Shown here piece by piece: positions 45,656 through 54,061 of a stretch of 64,000 nucleotides of DNA. Position 1 is the first letter of the stretch; every line of letters begins with the position of its first letter. The position numbers were made by a program, and so were the translations under genes. The notes beneath the pieces are model-generated. The model did not search any database. It was not told where the DNA came from and saw nothing but the letters and a program-made list of their open reading frames with translations. This stretch comes from Chryseobacterium echinoideorum. GTDB taxonomy: Bacteria; Bacteroidota; Bacteroidia; Flavobacteriales; Weeksellaceae. The stretch covers positions 62,001 through 126,000 of the forward strand of contig NZ_VKNW01000001.1 in assembly GCF_007474535.1 (NCBI RefSeq), in the 5' to 3' direction.

Positions 45656-46690
45656 ATGAAAATACAAAATAAAACACTTTTAATAACGGGAGGTACAGGC
45701 TCATTCGGGACAGCTGTTCTCAACCGTTTTTTACAAACCGACCATTTTAAAGAAATCCGTATTTTTTCTCGTGACGAGAAAAAGCAGGATGACATGAGAA
45801 ACCTATACAAAAACGATAAAATTAAATATTATATCGGTGATGTTAGAGATTTTTCCAGTGTTGAGCCGGCTACAATAGGTGTAGATTATATCTTTCACGC
45901 TGCAGCATTAAAACAGGTGCCTTCGTGCGAGTTTTTTCCGATGCAGGCAGTGAAAACCAATGTTGAAGGTACTCAAAATGTGATACGTGCAGCTACTGCG
46001 AATAAAGTACAAAAAGTAATCTGCCTTTCTACGGATAAAGCAGCTTATCCTATCAATGCAATGGGAATTTCCAAAGCAATGATGGAGAAAGTAGCCGTTG
46101 CAGAATCCAGAAATACCTCTGAAACTGTAGTTTGTCTTACTCGTTACGGAAATGTAATGGCTTCCAGAGGATCTGTAATTCCTTTGTTTCTGAATCAGAT
46201 TCAGAAAGGAGAGCCGATTACCATTACAGATCCTAATATGTCTCGTTTCTTTATGTCTTTAGAAGATGCGGTAGATTTGGTTTTGTTTGCTTTTGAACAC
46301 GCAAATCCTGGAGATTTATTTGTAAACAAAGCTCCTGCGGGAACCATTGGTGATCTGGCAAAAGCATTAATTGAATTAACAGGTAAAGAAGTTCCTGTAA
46401 AAGTAATAGGAACCCGTCACGGAGAAAAATTGTATGAAACACTTTGTACACGTGAGGAAATGGTTAAAGCAGAAGATATGGGCGATTTTTATCGCATACC
46501 TGCAGATAATAGAGATCTGAATTATGCACAGTATTTTTCTGAAGGTGAAGAAGATATTTCAAAGATTGAAGATTATCACTCTCATAATACAGAACAACAA
46601 GGGGTAGAAGGATTAAAAAAACTAATTTCCACCTTACCATTGATCCGAAAAGAAGTTTTTGGGGAAGATGTTATGCAGTATCCTTATTAG
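45656..46690 (+). CDS. capE: UDP-GlcNAc 4,6-dehydratase/5-epimerase, CapE type
   Basis: A 344-residue SDR enzyme. GGTGSFGTAVLNRFL (12-26) is the NAD site; AAALKQVPSCEFFPMQ and STDKAAYPINAMGISKAMMEK (in outline) are typical of CapE/FnlA/WbjB. It starts the path UDP-GlcNAc to UDP-L-FucNAc; CapF- and CapG-like genes follow in the same order, which decides between CapE and PseB. Length matches CapE (about 342). The ATG follows the upstream stop directly. Confidence 0.85.
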   Translation: MKIQNKTLLITGGTGSFGTAVLNRFLQTDHFKEIRIFSRDEKKQDDMRNLYKNDKIKYYIGDVRDFSSVEPATIGVDYIFHAAALKQVPSCEFFPMQAVKTNVEGTQNVIRAATANKVQKVICLSTDKAAYPINAMGISKAMMEKVAVAESRNTSETVVCLTRYGNVMASRGSVIPLFLNQIQKGEPITITDPNMSRFFMSLEDAVDLVLFAFEHANPGDLFVNKAPAGTIGDLAKALIELTGKEVPVKVIGTRHGEKLYETLCTREEMVKAEDMGDFYRIPADNRDLNYAQYFSEGEEDISKIEDYHSHNTEQQGVEGLKKLISTLPLIRKEVFGEDVMQYPY

Positions 46691-46703
46691 CACTTGATGA
46701 TTG

Positions 46704-46738
46704 GTAAATAGTGATTAGTGATTAGTAATTAGTATTTG
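46704..46738 (+). repeat. Tandem 7-base repeat between capE and the cupin gene
   Basis: Five units: GTAAATA, GTGATTA, GTGATTA, GTAATTA, GTATTTG, 14 bases after capE. Same period as the repeat before rplI but a different sequence. Confidence 0.7.
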
Positions 46739-46800
46739 AGGATTTGACGAGATATGAGAATGCGTAAATATTTAGAAGTAAAGAAAAACCGAAGGAACTA

Positions 46801-47226
46801 ATGACCAATAACCAATTACAAATTACTGGTAGCAGACATCAGGACGAACGAGGAATCATTACTTATAATAATGATTTTAATGCATCACAAATCAAAAGAA
46901 TTTACACTATAGAAAACACCTCAACAGAATTTATTCGTGGTTGGCAAGGTCATAAAGTAGAGCAGAGATGGTTTGCATGTATGAAAGGAAGTTTTGAAAT
47001 TTCTGTAATCAGAATAGATGATTTTGAAAATCCGTCTAAAGATTTAACAATTCAGAAATATCTTTTAACAGAGGAAGTATTAACTTACCTGCATATTCCT
47101 TCCGGCTGTATCACTGCAATTCAGTCAAAAGAAGAAGACAGTAAGCTATTGGTTTTAGCCGATTATGGTTTGGGGGAAATTAGTGATGAGTACAGATATA
47201 GTTTAGATTATTTTAATAATATATAA
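46801..47226 (+). CDS. Cupin protein, WxcM/FdtA-like
   Basis: A 141-residue single-domain cupin. RHQDERGIITYNNDFNASQIKRIYTIEN opens it, FIRGWQGHKVEQRWFACMKGSFEISVIRID carries the metal/sugar-site His and the cupin barrel pattern, and LTYLHIPSGCITAIQSKEE follows. The family includes dTDP-sugar 3,4-ketoisomerases (FdtA/WxcM). It sits inside the FucNAc module between capE and capF; the classical pathway does not need it, so it may act on a 4-keto intermediate or be a helper. Role uncertain. Confidence 0.7.
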   Translation: MTNNQLQITGSRHQDERGIITYNNDFNASQIKRIYTIENTSTEFIRGWQGHKVEQRWFACMKGSFEISVIRIDDFENPSKDLTIQKYLLTEEVLTYLHIPSGCITAIQSKEEDSKLLVLADYGLGEISDEYRYSLDYFNNI

Positions 47227-47289
47227 GCATAAGATTTTTAACTAATTGATATTTCTCAATAGTTTAAGTTTGCCAAAAGCATTTAAAAA

Positions 47290-48408
47290 ATGAAAAAAAT
47301 CGGAATTACCGGTCAGAATGGTTTTGTCGGAAGACATTTATACAATACTTTAGGTTTGTTTCCTGAAGAATTTAAACTTATAGATTTCAAAAAAGAATAT
47401 TTTGAAGATCAAAACCAACTTGATCAATTTGTGAAACAGTGTGATGTTATTGTACATCTTGCTGCAATGAACCGACACGAAAACGAGGAATTCATCTATG
47501 AAACCAATGTTGGTTTAGCAAAAAAGTTAGTTGATTCACTTGTAAGAACAGCATCAAAAGCTCACGTTATGATTTCTTCTTCAACTCAGGAAGAAAGAGA
47601 TAATTTATACGGAAAATCAAAAAAAGAAGGAAGAGAAACTTTAGCCGACTGGGCTGAAAAGAATGGAGGAAAAATTACAGGATTAATCATTCCCAATGTT
47701 TTCGGAGCTTTCGGAAAACCTTTTTACAATTCTTTCATTGCTACTTTCTGTCATCAATTAACCCACGGAGAAACTCCTACAATTGCTACAGATGGAGAAG
47801 TGAAATTAATTTATGTTCAGGAATTGGTTGATATCATCATTTCTGAAATAAGAGAAGGCAACAGCAAATCTGAGTTTTTCATTGAACCTACCGCAACAAA
47901 AAAAGTTTCTGAAGTTTTAGCATTATTAAATGACTATAAAACGAAATACTTTGACGGCGGCGAAATTCCAGTAATTAATGATACGTTTGAACATAATTTA
48001 TTCAATACTTATCGTTCATACATTGACTATAAAACTCATTATCCGGTAAAATTTACGCAGCATACAGATCCGCGCGGGGCTTTTGTGGAAGTCATTCGTT
48101 TGGGAATTGGCGGACAATGTTCATTTTCAACAACCGTTCCGGGAATTACCCGCGGAAATCATTTTCATACAAGAAAAATTGAAAGATTTGCAGTGATCAA
48201 AGGAAAAGCTTTAATCCAACTTAGAAAAATTGATTCTGATGAGGTTTTAGATTTTTATTTGGATGGAGATGAGCCTGCTTATGTTGATATGCCAGTCTGG
48301 TACACGCACAATATCAAAAATATTGGAGAAGAAGAATTGTACACAATTTTTTGGATCAACGAAGCATTCAATCCTGAAAATGCAGATACTTATTTTGTAG
48401 AAGTTTAA
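47290..48408 (+). CDS. capF: UDP-sugar epimerase/reductase, CapF type
   Basis: A 372-residue two-domain enzyme. Residues 1-240 are an SDR domain (KIGITGQNGFVGRHLYNTL, SSSTQEERDNLYGKSKKEGRE with Tyr-x3-Lys), and 250-372 a cupin (HTDPRGAFVEVIRLGIGGQCSFSTT, GNHFHTRKIERFAVIKGKALIQL with metal His). This fusion is the hallmark of CapF/FnlB/WbjC, which epimerises and reduces the CapE product to UDP-L-TalNAc. Confidence 0.9.
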   Translation: MKKIGITGQNGFVGRHLYNTLGLFPEEFKLIDFKKEYFEDQNQLDQFVKQCDVIVHLAAMNRHENEEFIYETNVGLAKKLVDSLVRTASKAHVMISSSTQEERDNLYGKSKKEGRETLADWAEKNGGKITGLIIPNVFGAFGKPFYNSFIATFCHQLTHGETPTIATDGEVKLIYVQELVDIIISEIREGNSKSEFFIEPTATKKVSEVLALLNDYKTKYFDGGEIPVINDTFEHNLFNTYRSYIDYKTHYPVKFTQHTDPRGAFVEVIRLGIGGQCSFSTTVPGITRGNHFHTRKIERFAVIKGKALIQLRKIDSDEVLDFYLDGDEPAYVDMPVWYTHNIKNIGEEELYTIFWINEAFNPENADTYFVEV

Positions 48409-48456
48409 ATTTTATTTAAATTAAGGCTGAATCAAAGGATAACAGCAAATAGCTAT

Positions 48457-49596
48457 ATGAAAAAACTAAAAGTAATGACGGTTGTTGGAACACGACCGGA
48501 GATTATTAGATTATCAAGAGTATTAGATGCTTTAGACGCATCCGAAGCAGTAGAACATATCATTGTACATACTGGACAAAATTACGATTACGAATTAAAT
48601 CAGATCTTTTTTGAAGATTTAGGACTTCGTAAACCGGATTATTTTCTTGAAGCTGCCGGAAAAACAGCAACAGAAACAGTAGGAAATATTTTAATTAAAA
48701 TAGATCCTTTATTGGAAGAACTAAAACCGGATGCATTTTTGGTTTTAGGAGATACCAATTCTTGTTTGTGTGCAATTCCTGCAAAGAAAAGACATATTCC
48801 TATCTTCCACATGGAGGCAGGAAACAGATGTTTTGATCAGAGAGTGCCGGAAGAAACCAACCGTAAAATTGTAGACCATACTTCAGATATTAACCTAACT
48901 TATTCTGATATTGCAAGAGAATACCTTTTAAGAGAAGGTCTTCCTGCAGATAGAATCATCAAAACGGGTTCTCCAATGTTTGAAGTTTTGACTCATTATT
49001 TACCGCAAATTGATGCGTCAAATGTTCTTAAAAAATTAAATTTAGAGGAAGGTAAATTCTTTGTAGTTTCATCTCACAGAGAAGAAAATATCAATTCTGA
49101 GAAAAATTTCAGAGGACTGATGACTTCATTAAATGCAATTGCCGAAAAATACCAATATCCGATTATTGTATCAACGCATCCGCGTACTCAAAACATGATT
49201 GATAAGATGCGGATTGAAATGCGTCCGGAAATTCAGTTTTTAAAACCTTTGGGATTTCATGATTATAACGCATTGCAGAAAAGAGCATACGCTGTTTTAT
49301 CAGATTCCGGAACTATTTCAGAAGAATCTTCAATATTAAACTTCAGAGCCTTAAATATTCGTCAGGCTCATGAAAGACCGGAAGCAATGGAAGAAGCAAG
49401 TGTGATGATGGTAGGTTTGTCTCCGGAAAGGATTTTACAGGGTTTAACGCAGGTTTTGCAGCAAAAAGTAGGAATGGAGAGAAATTTCAGATCTGTCTCT
49501 GATTATTCAATGCCGAATGTTTCTGAGAAAGTGGTAAGAATTATCATTTCTTATACAGATTATATTAAAAGAACAGTTTGGTCGGAAGAAATTTAA
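48457..49596 (+). CDS. capG: UDP-N-acetyl-L-talosamine 2-epimerase, CapG type
   Basis: A 379-residue epimerase of the WecB family. VVGTRPEIIRLSRVLDAL opens it; HMEAGNRCFDQRVPEETNRKIVDH and SDSGTISEESSILNF are the CapG/FnlC/WbjD-type variants of the WecB motifs. It yields UDP-L-FucNAc, completing capE-F-G. The next gene starts 2 bases after its stop. Confidence 0.9.
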   Translation: MKKLKVMTVVGTRPEIIRLSRVLDALDASEAVEHIIVHTGQNYDYELNQIFFEDLGLRKPDYFLEAAGKTATETVGNILIKIDPLLEELKPDAFLVLGDTNSCLCAIPAKKRHIPIFHMEAGNRCFDQRVPEETNRKIVDHTSDINLTYSDIAREYLLREGLPADRIIKTGSPMFEVLTHYLPQIDASNVLKKLNLEEGKFFVVSSHREENINSEKNFRGLMTSLNAIAEKYQYPIIVSTHPRTQNMIDKMRIEMRPEIQFLKPLGFHDYNALQKRAYAVLSDSGTISEESSILNFRALNIRQAHERPEAMEEASVMMVGLSPERILQGLTQVLQQKVGMERNFRSVSDYSMPNVSEKVVRIIISYTDYIKRTVWSEEI

Positions 49597-49598
49597 AA

Positions 49599-50792
49599 AT
49601 GAATATACTTTTTTTGACTTTAGTTGAAATCAATTCTGTAGAAGATAGAGGTATTTATCAGGATTTGTTGCGGAAATTTCGCAATGAAGGTCATGATGTT
49701 ACCATTGTAACACCTGTTGAAAGAAGGAAAGGAATTCCAACTAATTTCAGTGAAAAAGAAAATGTTTCTATTCTTCAGGTAAAAACATTTAATATTCAGA
49801 AAACCAATATCATCGAAAAAGGTATAGGAACTTTGGCTATTGAATATCAATATCTTTCAGCGATTAAAAAACACCTTGCCAATAAAAAATTTGATTTGGT
49901 ATTATATTCTACCCCGCCAATTACATTTGTCAAAGTAATTGAATATATAAAAAAAAGAGATCATGCAAAGTCTTATTTACTTTTAAAAGATATTTTTCCG
50001 CAGAATGCTGTAGATATGAATATGATCAAAAAGAATGGTTTTTTGCATAGACAGTTTGTAAGGAAGGAGAAAAAATTATATAAGATTTCAGATACCATCG
50101 GATGTATGTCTCCTGCAAACGCAGATTTTATTTTGAGGCATAATTCGGAGATTGAGAAAAGCAAAGTTGAAGTGAATCCGAATACAATTGAGCCTAAAGA
50201 TTTCAATTATTCAGAAGATCAGAAAATTGCCATTCGTAAAAAATATGGAGTTCCTGTTGACAAAAAGGTTTTGATATATGGTGGCAATTTAGGAAAACCA
50301 CAAGGTTTAGATTTTCTGTTGGAAACTATTGGGGCAACTAAAATTGAAAGTATATTTTTTTTAATTGTAGGAGATGGTACAGAATTTTCAAAAGTTCAGG
50401 AGTGGTTTAATAATATAAAACCGTATAATGCAAAACTCCTGCAACGTTTGCCAAAGGATGATTATGATCAGCTTTTATCTTCCTGTGATGTAGGTTTAAT
50501 ATTTTTGGACAGAAATTTTTTAATTCCTAACTTCCCATCTCGCCTCTTATCCTATCTGGAAATGAAAATGCCGGTAATTTCAGCTACAGATCCCAATACG
50601 GATATTGGAGATATCATTGAAGATGCAAATTGTGGTTACAAAGTCATTGCCGGAGATCAAGCCGAAATGCAGATAAAACTTAAAAATCTAATACATGATG
50701 ATGTACAGACTTTAGGAAATAATGCATTTAGGTTATTAGAGAAAGAATATTTAGTTGATAGATCTTATAATCTGATTATAGAAAAAATATAG
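49599..50792 (+). CDS. Glycosyltransferase, WbuB-like (putative L-FucNAc transferase)
   Basis: A 397-residue GT-B enzyme from the ATG at 49599. [38 protein letters not shown] (in outline) and the region [19 protein letters not shown] are typical of the WbuB group, which transfers L-FucNAc and is commonly found right after FnlA-B-C. Its position after capG supports that role. An earlier in-frame GTG lies within capG and is less likely. Confidence 0.82.
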   Translation: MNILFLTLVEINSVEDRGIYQDLLRKFRNEGHDVTIVTPVERRKGIPTNFSEKENVSILQVKTFNIQKTNIIEKGIGTLAIEYQYLSAIKKHLANKKFDLVLYSTPPITFVKVIEYIKKRDHAKSYLLLKDIFPQNAVDMNMIKKNGFLHRQFVRKEKKLYKISDTIGCMSPANADFILRHNSEIEKSKVEVNPNTIEPKDFNYSEDQKIAIRKKYGVPVDKKVLIYGGNLGKPQGLDFLLETIGATKIESIFFLIVGDGTEFSKVQEWFNNIKPYNAKLLQRLPKDDYDQLLSSCDVGLIFLDRNFLIPNFPSRLLSYLEMKMPVISATDPNTDIGDIIEDANCGYKVIAGDQAEMQIKLKNLIHDDVQTLGNNAFRLLEKEYLVDRSYNLIIEKI

Positions 50793-50794
50793 AG

Positions 50795-51400
50795 ATGTAC
50801 AAAAACTATTTTAAACGCCTTTTCGATTTTTTCGTAGCCTTATTTGGGCTGTTGCTACTCAGTCCGATATTTGTATTAGTGATGGTGAGTTTATACTTTG
50901 CCAATAGCGGCAAACCATTCTTTTTTCAGGCAAGACCAGGAAAAGATGATCGTATCTTTAATATTATTAAGTTCAAAACAATGAACGACAAAAAAGATAT
51001 TCATGGAAACCTTCTTTCCGATGCAAAAAGGCTTACTCCAATAGGAGCTTTTGTCAGAAAAACATCTTTAGATGAGCTTCCACAATTAATTAATGTTTTA
51101 AAAGGAGATATGTCATTGATTGGTCCCAGACCTTTGTTGCCGGAATATTTATCTTTATATAATCATACTCAAAAGCGTCGTCATGAAGTTAGACCAGGAA
51201 TTACAGGTTGGGCACAAATAAATGGCAGAAATGCTATTTCGTGGACAAAGAAGTTTGAACTGGACGTTTGGTACGTCGATAATCTAAGTTTCATGACAGA
51301 TTTAAAAGTTTTTTTGATGACATTTAAAAAAGTTTTTAAAAGTGAAGGTATTTCACAGGAAGGTCAGGCTACAATGGAAGCTTTTAATGGAAGTAATTAA
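50795..51400 (+). CDS. Initiating phosphoglycosyl transferase, PglC-like
   Basis: A 201-residue monotopic phosphoglycosyl transferase. A re-entrant membrane helix ([23 protein letters not shown]) precedes [17 protein letters not shown], the catalytic Asp93-Glu94 pair in TSLDELPQ, and [12 protein letters not shown] with [14 protein letters not shown]. It transfers a sugar phosphate to undecaprenyl phosphate. Neighbouring PglD and PglE point to a diacetamido-trideoxyhexose phosphate. Small size matches PglC (about 200), not WcaJ. Confidence 0.9.
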   Translation: MYKNYFKRLFDFFVALFGLLLLSPIFVLVMVSLYFANSGKPFFFQARPGKDDRIFNIIKFKTMNDKKDIHGNLLSDAKRLTPIGAFVRKTSLDELPQLINVLKGDMSLIGPRPLLPEYLSLYNHTQKRRHEVRPGITGWAQINGRNAISWTKKFELDVWYVDNLSFMTDLKVFLMTFKKVFKSEGISQEGQATMEAFNGSN

Positions 51401-51418
51401 CTAAATTAACATCCTATA

Positions 51419-52015
51419 ATGTACTTATACGGAGCAAGCGGACACGGAAAGGTAATTGCTGAAATTGCTGAAGAAAATAATATTGCTATAGACGCATTTA
51501 TAGATCAAAATGTTTTAAAAACCAAGTTTTTAGAATACAAAGTTTTGCACGGCATTCCTGATATGGATGCAGATTTTATAATTTCTATAGGAAATAATTT
51601 TACTCGAAAAAAAATTGCCGATTCAAATCCTACTCTGAATTTTATGAAATTATTTCATCCGAGATCAATTATTTCTAAAAGATGTGTAATCAATATTGGA
51701 ACTGTTGTAATGGGAGGTGTTACCATTAATCCTGAATCAAAAATTGGCAGACATTGCATTATTAATACCAACTCTTCGATAGATCACGACTGTATTATTG
51801 AGGACTTTGTACATATTTCTCCAAATGTAGCATTAGCAGGTGATGTAAAAGTAGGTGAAGGTACTCATATTGGAATTGGAGCAAATATAATTCAGGGCAT
51901 AAGAATAGGAAGGTGGTGTACAATCGGAGCAGGAGCTGTTATAATTAAAGATATTCCTGACGGAGCTACAGTGGTTGGGAATCCCGGAAGAATTATAAAA
52001 ATTAAAAATAATTAG
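51419..52015 (+). CDS. Sugar acetyltransferase, PglD/NeuD-like
   Basis: A 198-residue protein. The N-terminal Rossmann-like half binds the UDP sugar (YLYGASGHGKVIAEIAEEN); the C-terminal half is a left-handed beta-helix with the catalytic His in NSSIDHDCIIEDFVHISPN. PglD acetylates the 4-amino sugar produced by PglE to UDP-diNAcBac. It lies between pglC- and pglE-like genes, 18 and 20 bases apart. Confidence 0.88.
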   Translation: MYLYGASGHGKVIAEIAEENNIAIDAFIDQNVLKTKFLEYKVLHGIPDMDADFIISIGNNFTRKKIADSNPTLNFMKLFHPRSIISKRCVINIGTVVMGGVTINPESKIGRHCIINTNSSIDHDCIIEDFVHISPNVALAGDVKVGEGTHIGIGANIIQGIRIGRWCTIGAGAVIIKDIPDGATVVGNPGRIIKIKNN

Positions 52016-52035
52016 TAATATTTCACATTAAATAT

Positions 52036-53172
52036 ATGAACTCAAAAATATGGCTTTCCTCGCCACATATGGGTGGAAACGAACAAAAATACGTAAATGA
52101 AGCTTTTGAATCTAATTGGGTTGCCCCTTTGGGACCAAATGTTGATTGCTTTGAAAAAGATTTGGAAACCTTTTTAAACGAAAATGTGAAAGTTGCAGCA
52201 CTTTCTGCAGGGACGGCAGCGTTGCATTTAGCTTTGATTGAATGTGGAGTTCAACATGGGGACGAAGTGATTTGCCAGTCAATGACATTTTCTGCCTCCG
52301 CAAACCCAATCGCTTACTGCGGCGCAACTCCCGTTTTCATTGACTCCGAAAAAGATACCTGGAATATGTGCCCGGTTGCTTTAAAAGAAGCTGTGGAAGA
52401 CAGAATTTCTAAAGGGAAAAAGCCCAAAGCAATTATTGTTGTTCATTTGTATGGTATGCCTGCAAAAATGGATGAGATTTTAAAAATTGCTTCGGAATAT
52501 GAAATTCCTGTTATTGAAGACGCTGCCGAAGCTTTAGGATCAACTTATAAAGGTAAATCCTGCGGAACTTTTGGACGATTCGGCATTTTATCTTTTAATG
52601 GAAATAAAATCATAACAACTTCCGGAGGTGGAGCTTTGGTTTGTCATAACCAGGAAGATAAAGATAAAGCGGTTTTCCTTTCAACTCAGGCAAGAGATAA
52701 TGCTCCTCACTATCAGCACTCTCACATCGGCTATAATTATCGTATGAGCAATATTGTAGCGGGAATTGGTCGTGGACAAATGGAAGTTTTGAATGATAGA
52801 GTAGAAGCACGCAGAAAGATGCATGATTTCTATGTTGAAATATTTAAAAACATCGAAGGTGTTGAAGTGTTTTCAGAACCAACTGCTGATTATTTTTCTA
52901 ATCATTGGCTTTCTGCAATTGTTGTAAATCCGGAGATTACCGGGAAAACACGAGAAGATTTAAGACTGGCTTTCATGGAAGATAATATAGAATCACGCCC
53001 TTTATGGAAGCCGATGCATTTGCAGCCTGTTTTCGCTGATGCACCTTATTACGGAACAGATGTTTCCGAAAAATTATTTAATGATGGTCTTTGTTTGCCT
53101 TCAGGATCCAATCTTACGGATGAAGATCGCAAAAGAATCAAAACCATGATCAATAATTTTTTTAATAAATAA
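52036..53172 (+). CDS. PLP-dependent sugar aminotransferase, PglE-like
   Basis: A 378-residue DegT/DnrJ/EryC1/StrS-family enzyme. The PLP lysine is Lys191 in SFNGNKIITTSGGG; VIEDAAEALGSTY carries the Asp pairing with PLP and SAGTAALHLAL the phosphate loop. It aminates the 4-keto sugar made by the PglF-like enzyme at the head of the locus. Last gene of the locus. Confidence 0.9.
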   Translation: MNSKIWLSSPHMGGNEQKYVNEAFESNWVAPLGPNVDCFEKDLETFLNENVKVAALSAGTAALHLALIECGVQHGDEVICQSMTFSASANPIAYCGATPVFIDSEKDTWNMCPVALKEAVEDRISKGKKPKAIIVVHLYGMPAKMDEILKIASEYEIPVIEDAAEALGSTYKGKSCGTFGRFGILSFNGNKIITTSGGGALVCHNQEDKDKAVFLSTQARDNAPHYQHSHIGYNYRMSNIVAGIGRGQMEVLNDRVEARRKMHDFYVEIFKNIEGVEVFSEPTADYFSNHWLSAIVVNPEITGKTREDLRLAFMEDNIESRPLWKPMHLQPVFADAPYYGTDVSEKLFNDGLCLPSGSNLTDEDRKRIKTMINNFFNK

Positions 53173-53200
53173 TTTAAAATTGGTTAAAAGCATCAATCAA

Positions 53201-53965
53201 TTATATCATAATTTCAACCAAAGCGGGGCAGTGATCTGAATGCACTGCCTCTTTTAAAATCACAGCGCGGGATAACTGGTCTTTTAGTGAATACGAAGTG
53301 AAGTTGTAATCTAAACGCCATCCTTTGTTTTTAGCTCTGGAATTCTGTCGGTAACTCCACCAAGTGTAATTATCCGGCTCGCGATTAAAATATCTGAAAC
53401 TGTCAATGAGTTCGCACTCCTCAATAAAACGGGTCATCCATTCGCGTTCCATCGGCAAAAATCCGGATACATTTTTAAGACGAACAGGATCATGAATGTC
53501 TATCGCATGATGACATATGTTGAAATCTCCCGAGATAATAAGATTAGGAATTGTCTTTTTTAAATTTTTAATATAATCTAAAAAATCATAGCAGAACTGC
53601 ATTTTAAAATCCAGCCTTTCTATATTAGATGCCGAAGGTACATATACCGAAATAACCGAAAACCCTTCAAAGTCGGCACGCATTATTCTTCCTTCATTAT
53701 CATAGCTTTCGATACCGCAACCATATTCAACATGATTAGGTTTTATTTTAGAGGCAATCCCGACTCCGCTGTATCCTTTCCTTACTGCAGAATGCCAATA
53801 GCTTTTATAGCCTGCTTTTTCAAGACTTTCGATATCAATCTGATCCGTTCCTGCCTTACTTTCCTGAATACAGATTATATCAGGATCAGCAGTGTTCAGC
53901 CATTTTAAAAAGTCTTTGGTAAATGCTGCTCGGATTCCGTTGACATTGTAAGTAATTAATCTCAT
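53201..53965 (-). CDS. xth: Exodeoxyribonuclease III (AP endonuclease)
   Basis: A 254-residue Mg-dependent endonuclease/exonuclease/phosphatase family enzyme. NVNGIRAAF at the N-terminus, IQESKAG (metal Glu), SGDFNICH and the final SDHCPALVE are the XthA motifs. It repairs abasic sites and trims 3' ends. Convergent with the capsule locus; 28 bases between stops without an obvious terminator. Downstream of porX on the same strand but behind a strong terminator. Confidence 0.93.
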   Translation of the reverse strand: MRLITYNVNGIRAAFTKDFLKWLNTADPDIICIQESKAGTDQIDIESLEKAGYKSYWHSAVRKGYSGVGIASKIKPNHVEYGCGIESYDNEGRIMRADFEGFSVISVYVPSASNIERLDFKMQFCYDFLDYIKNLKKTIPNLIISGDFNICHHAIDIHDPVRLKNVSGFLPMEREWMTRFIEECELIDSFRYFNREPDNYTWWSYRQNSRAKNKGWRLDYNFTSYSLKDQLSRAVILKEAVHSDHCPALVEIMI

Positions 53966-53982
53966 ATTTCAAAAATATAAAA

Positions 53983-54017
53983 ATTCGGGCAGAAATATTT
54001 GAATTTTCCGCCCGAAT
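53983..54017 (-). terminator. Terminator of porX
   Basis: ATTCGGGC / GCCCGAAT stem, extended by GAAA/TTTC inside, followed on the minus strand by TTTTTAT. Confidence 0.8.
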
Positions 54018-54061
54018 CAGTTTACATTTAGATCAGCAATCAAGTTTAAGGTAATGCCAGA

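Noticed and set aside
36457..49596. wecB and capG as a recent gene duplication
   Set aside because: Their start and active-site motifs differ clearly, matching two old subfamilies.
26515..53172. Mobile element or genomic island ends around the capsule locus
   Set aside because: No integrase, transposase, direct terminal repeats or tRNA at either end were seen.
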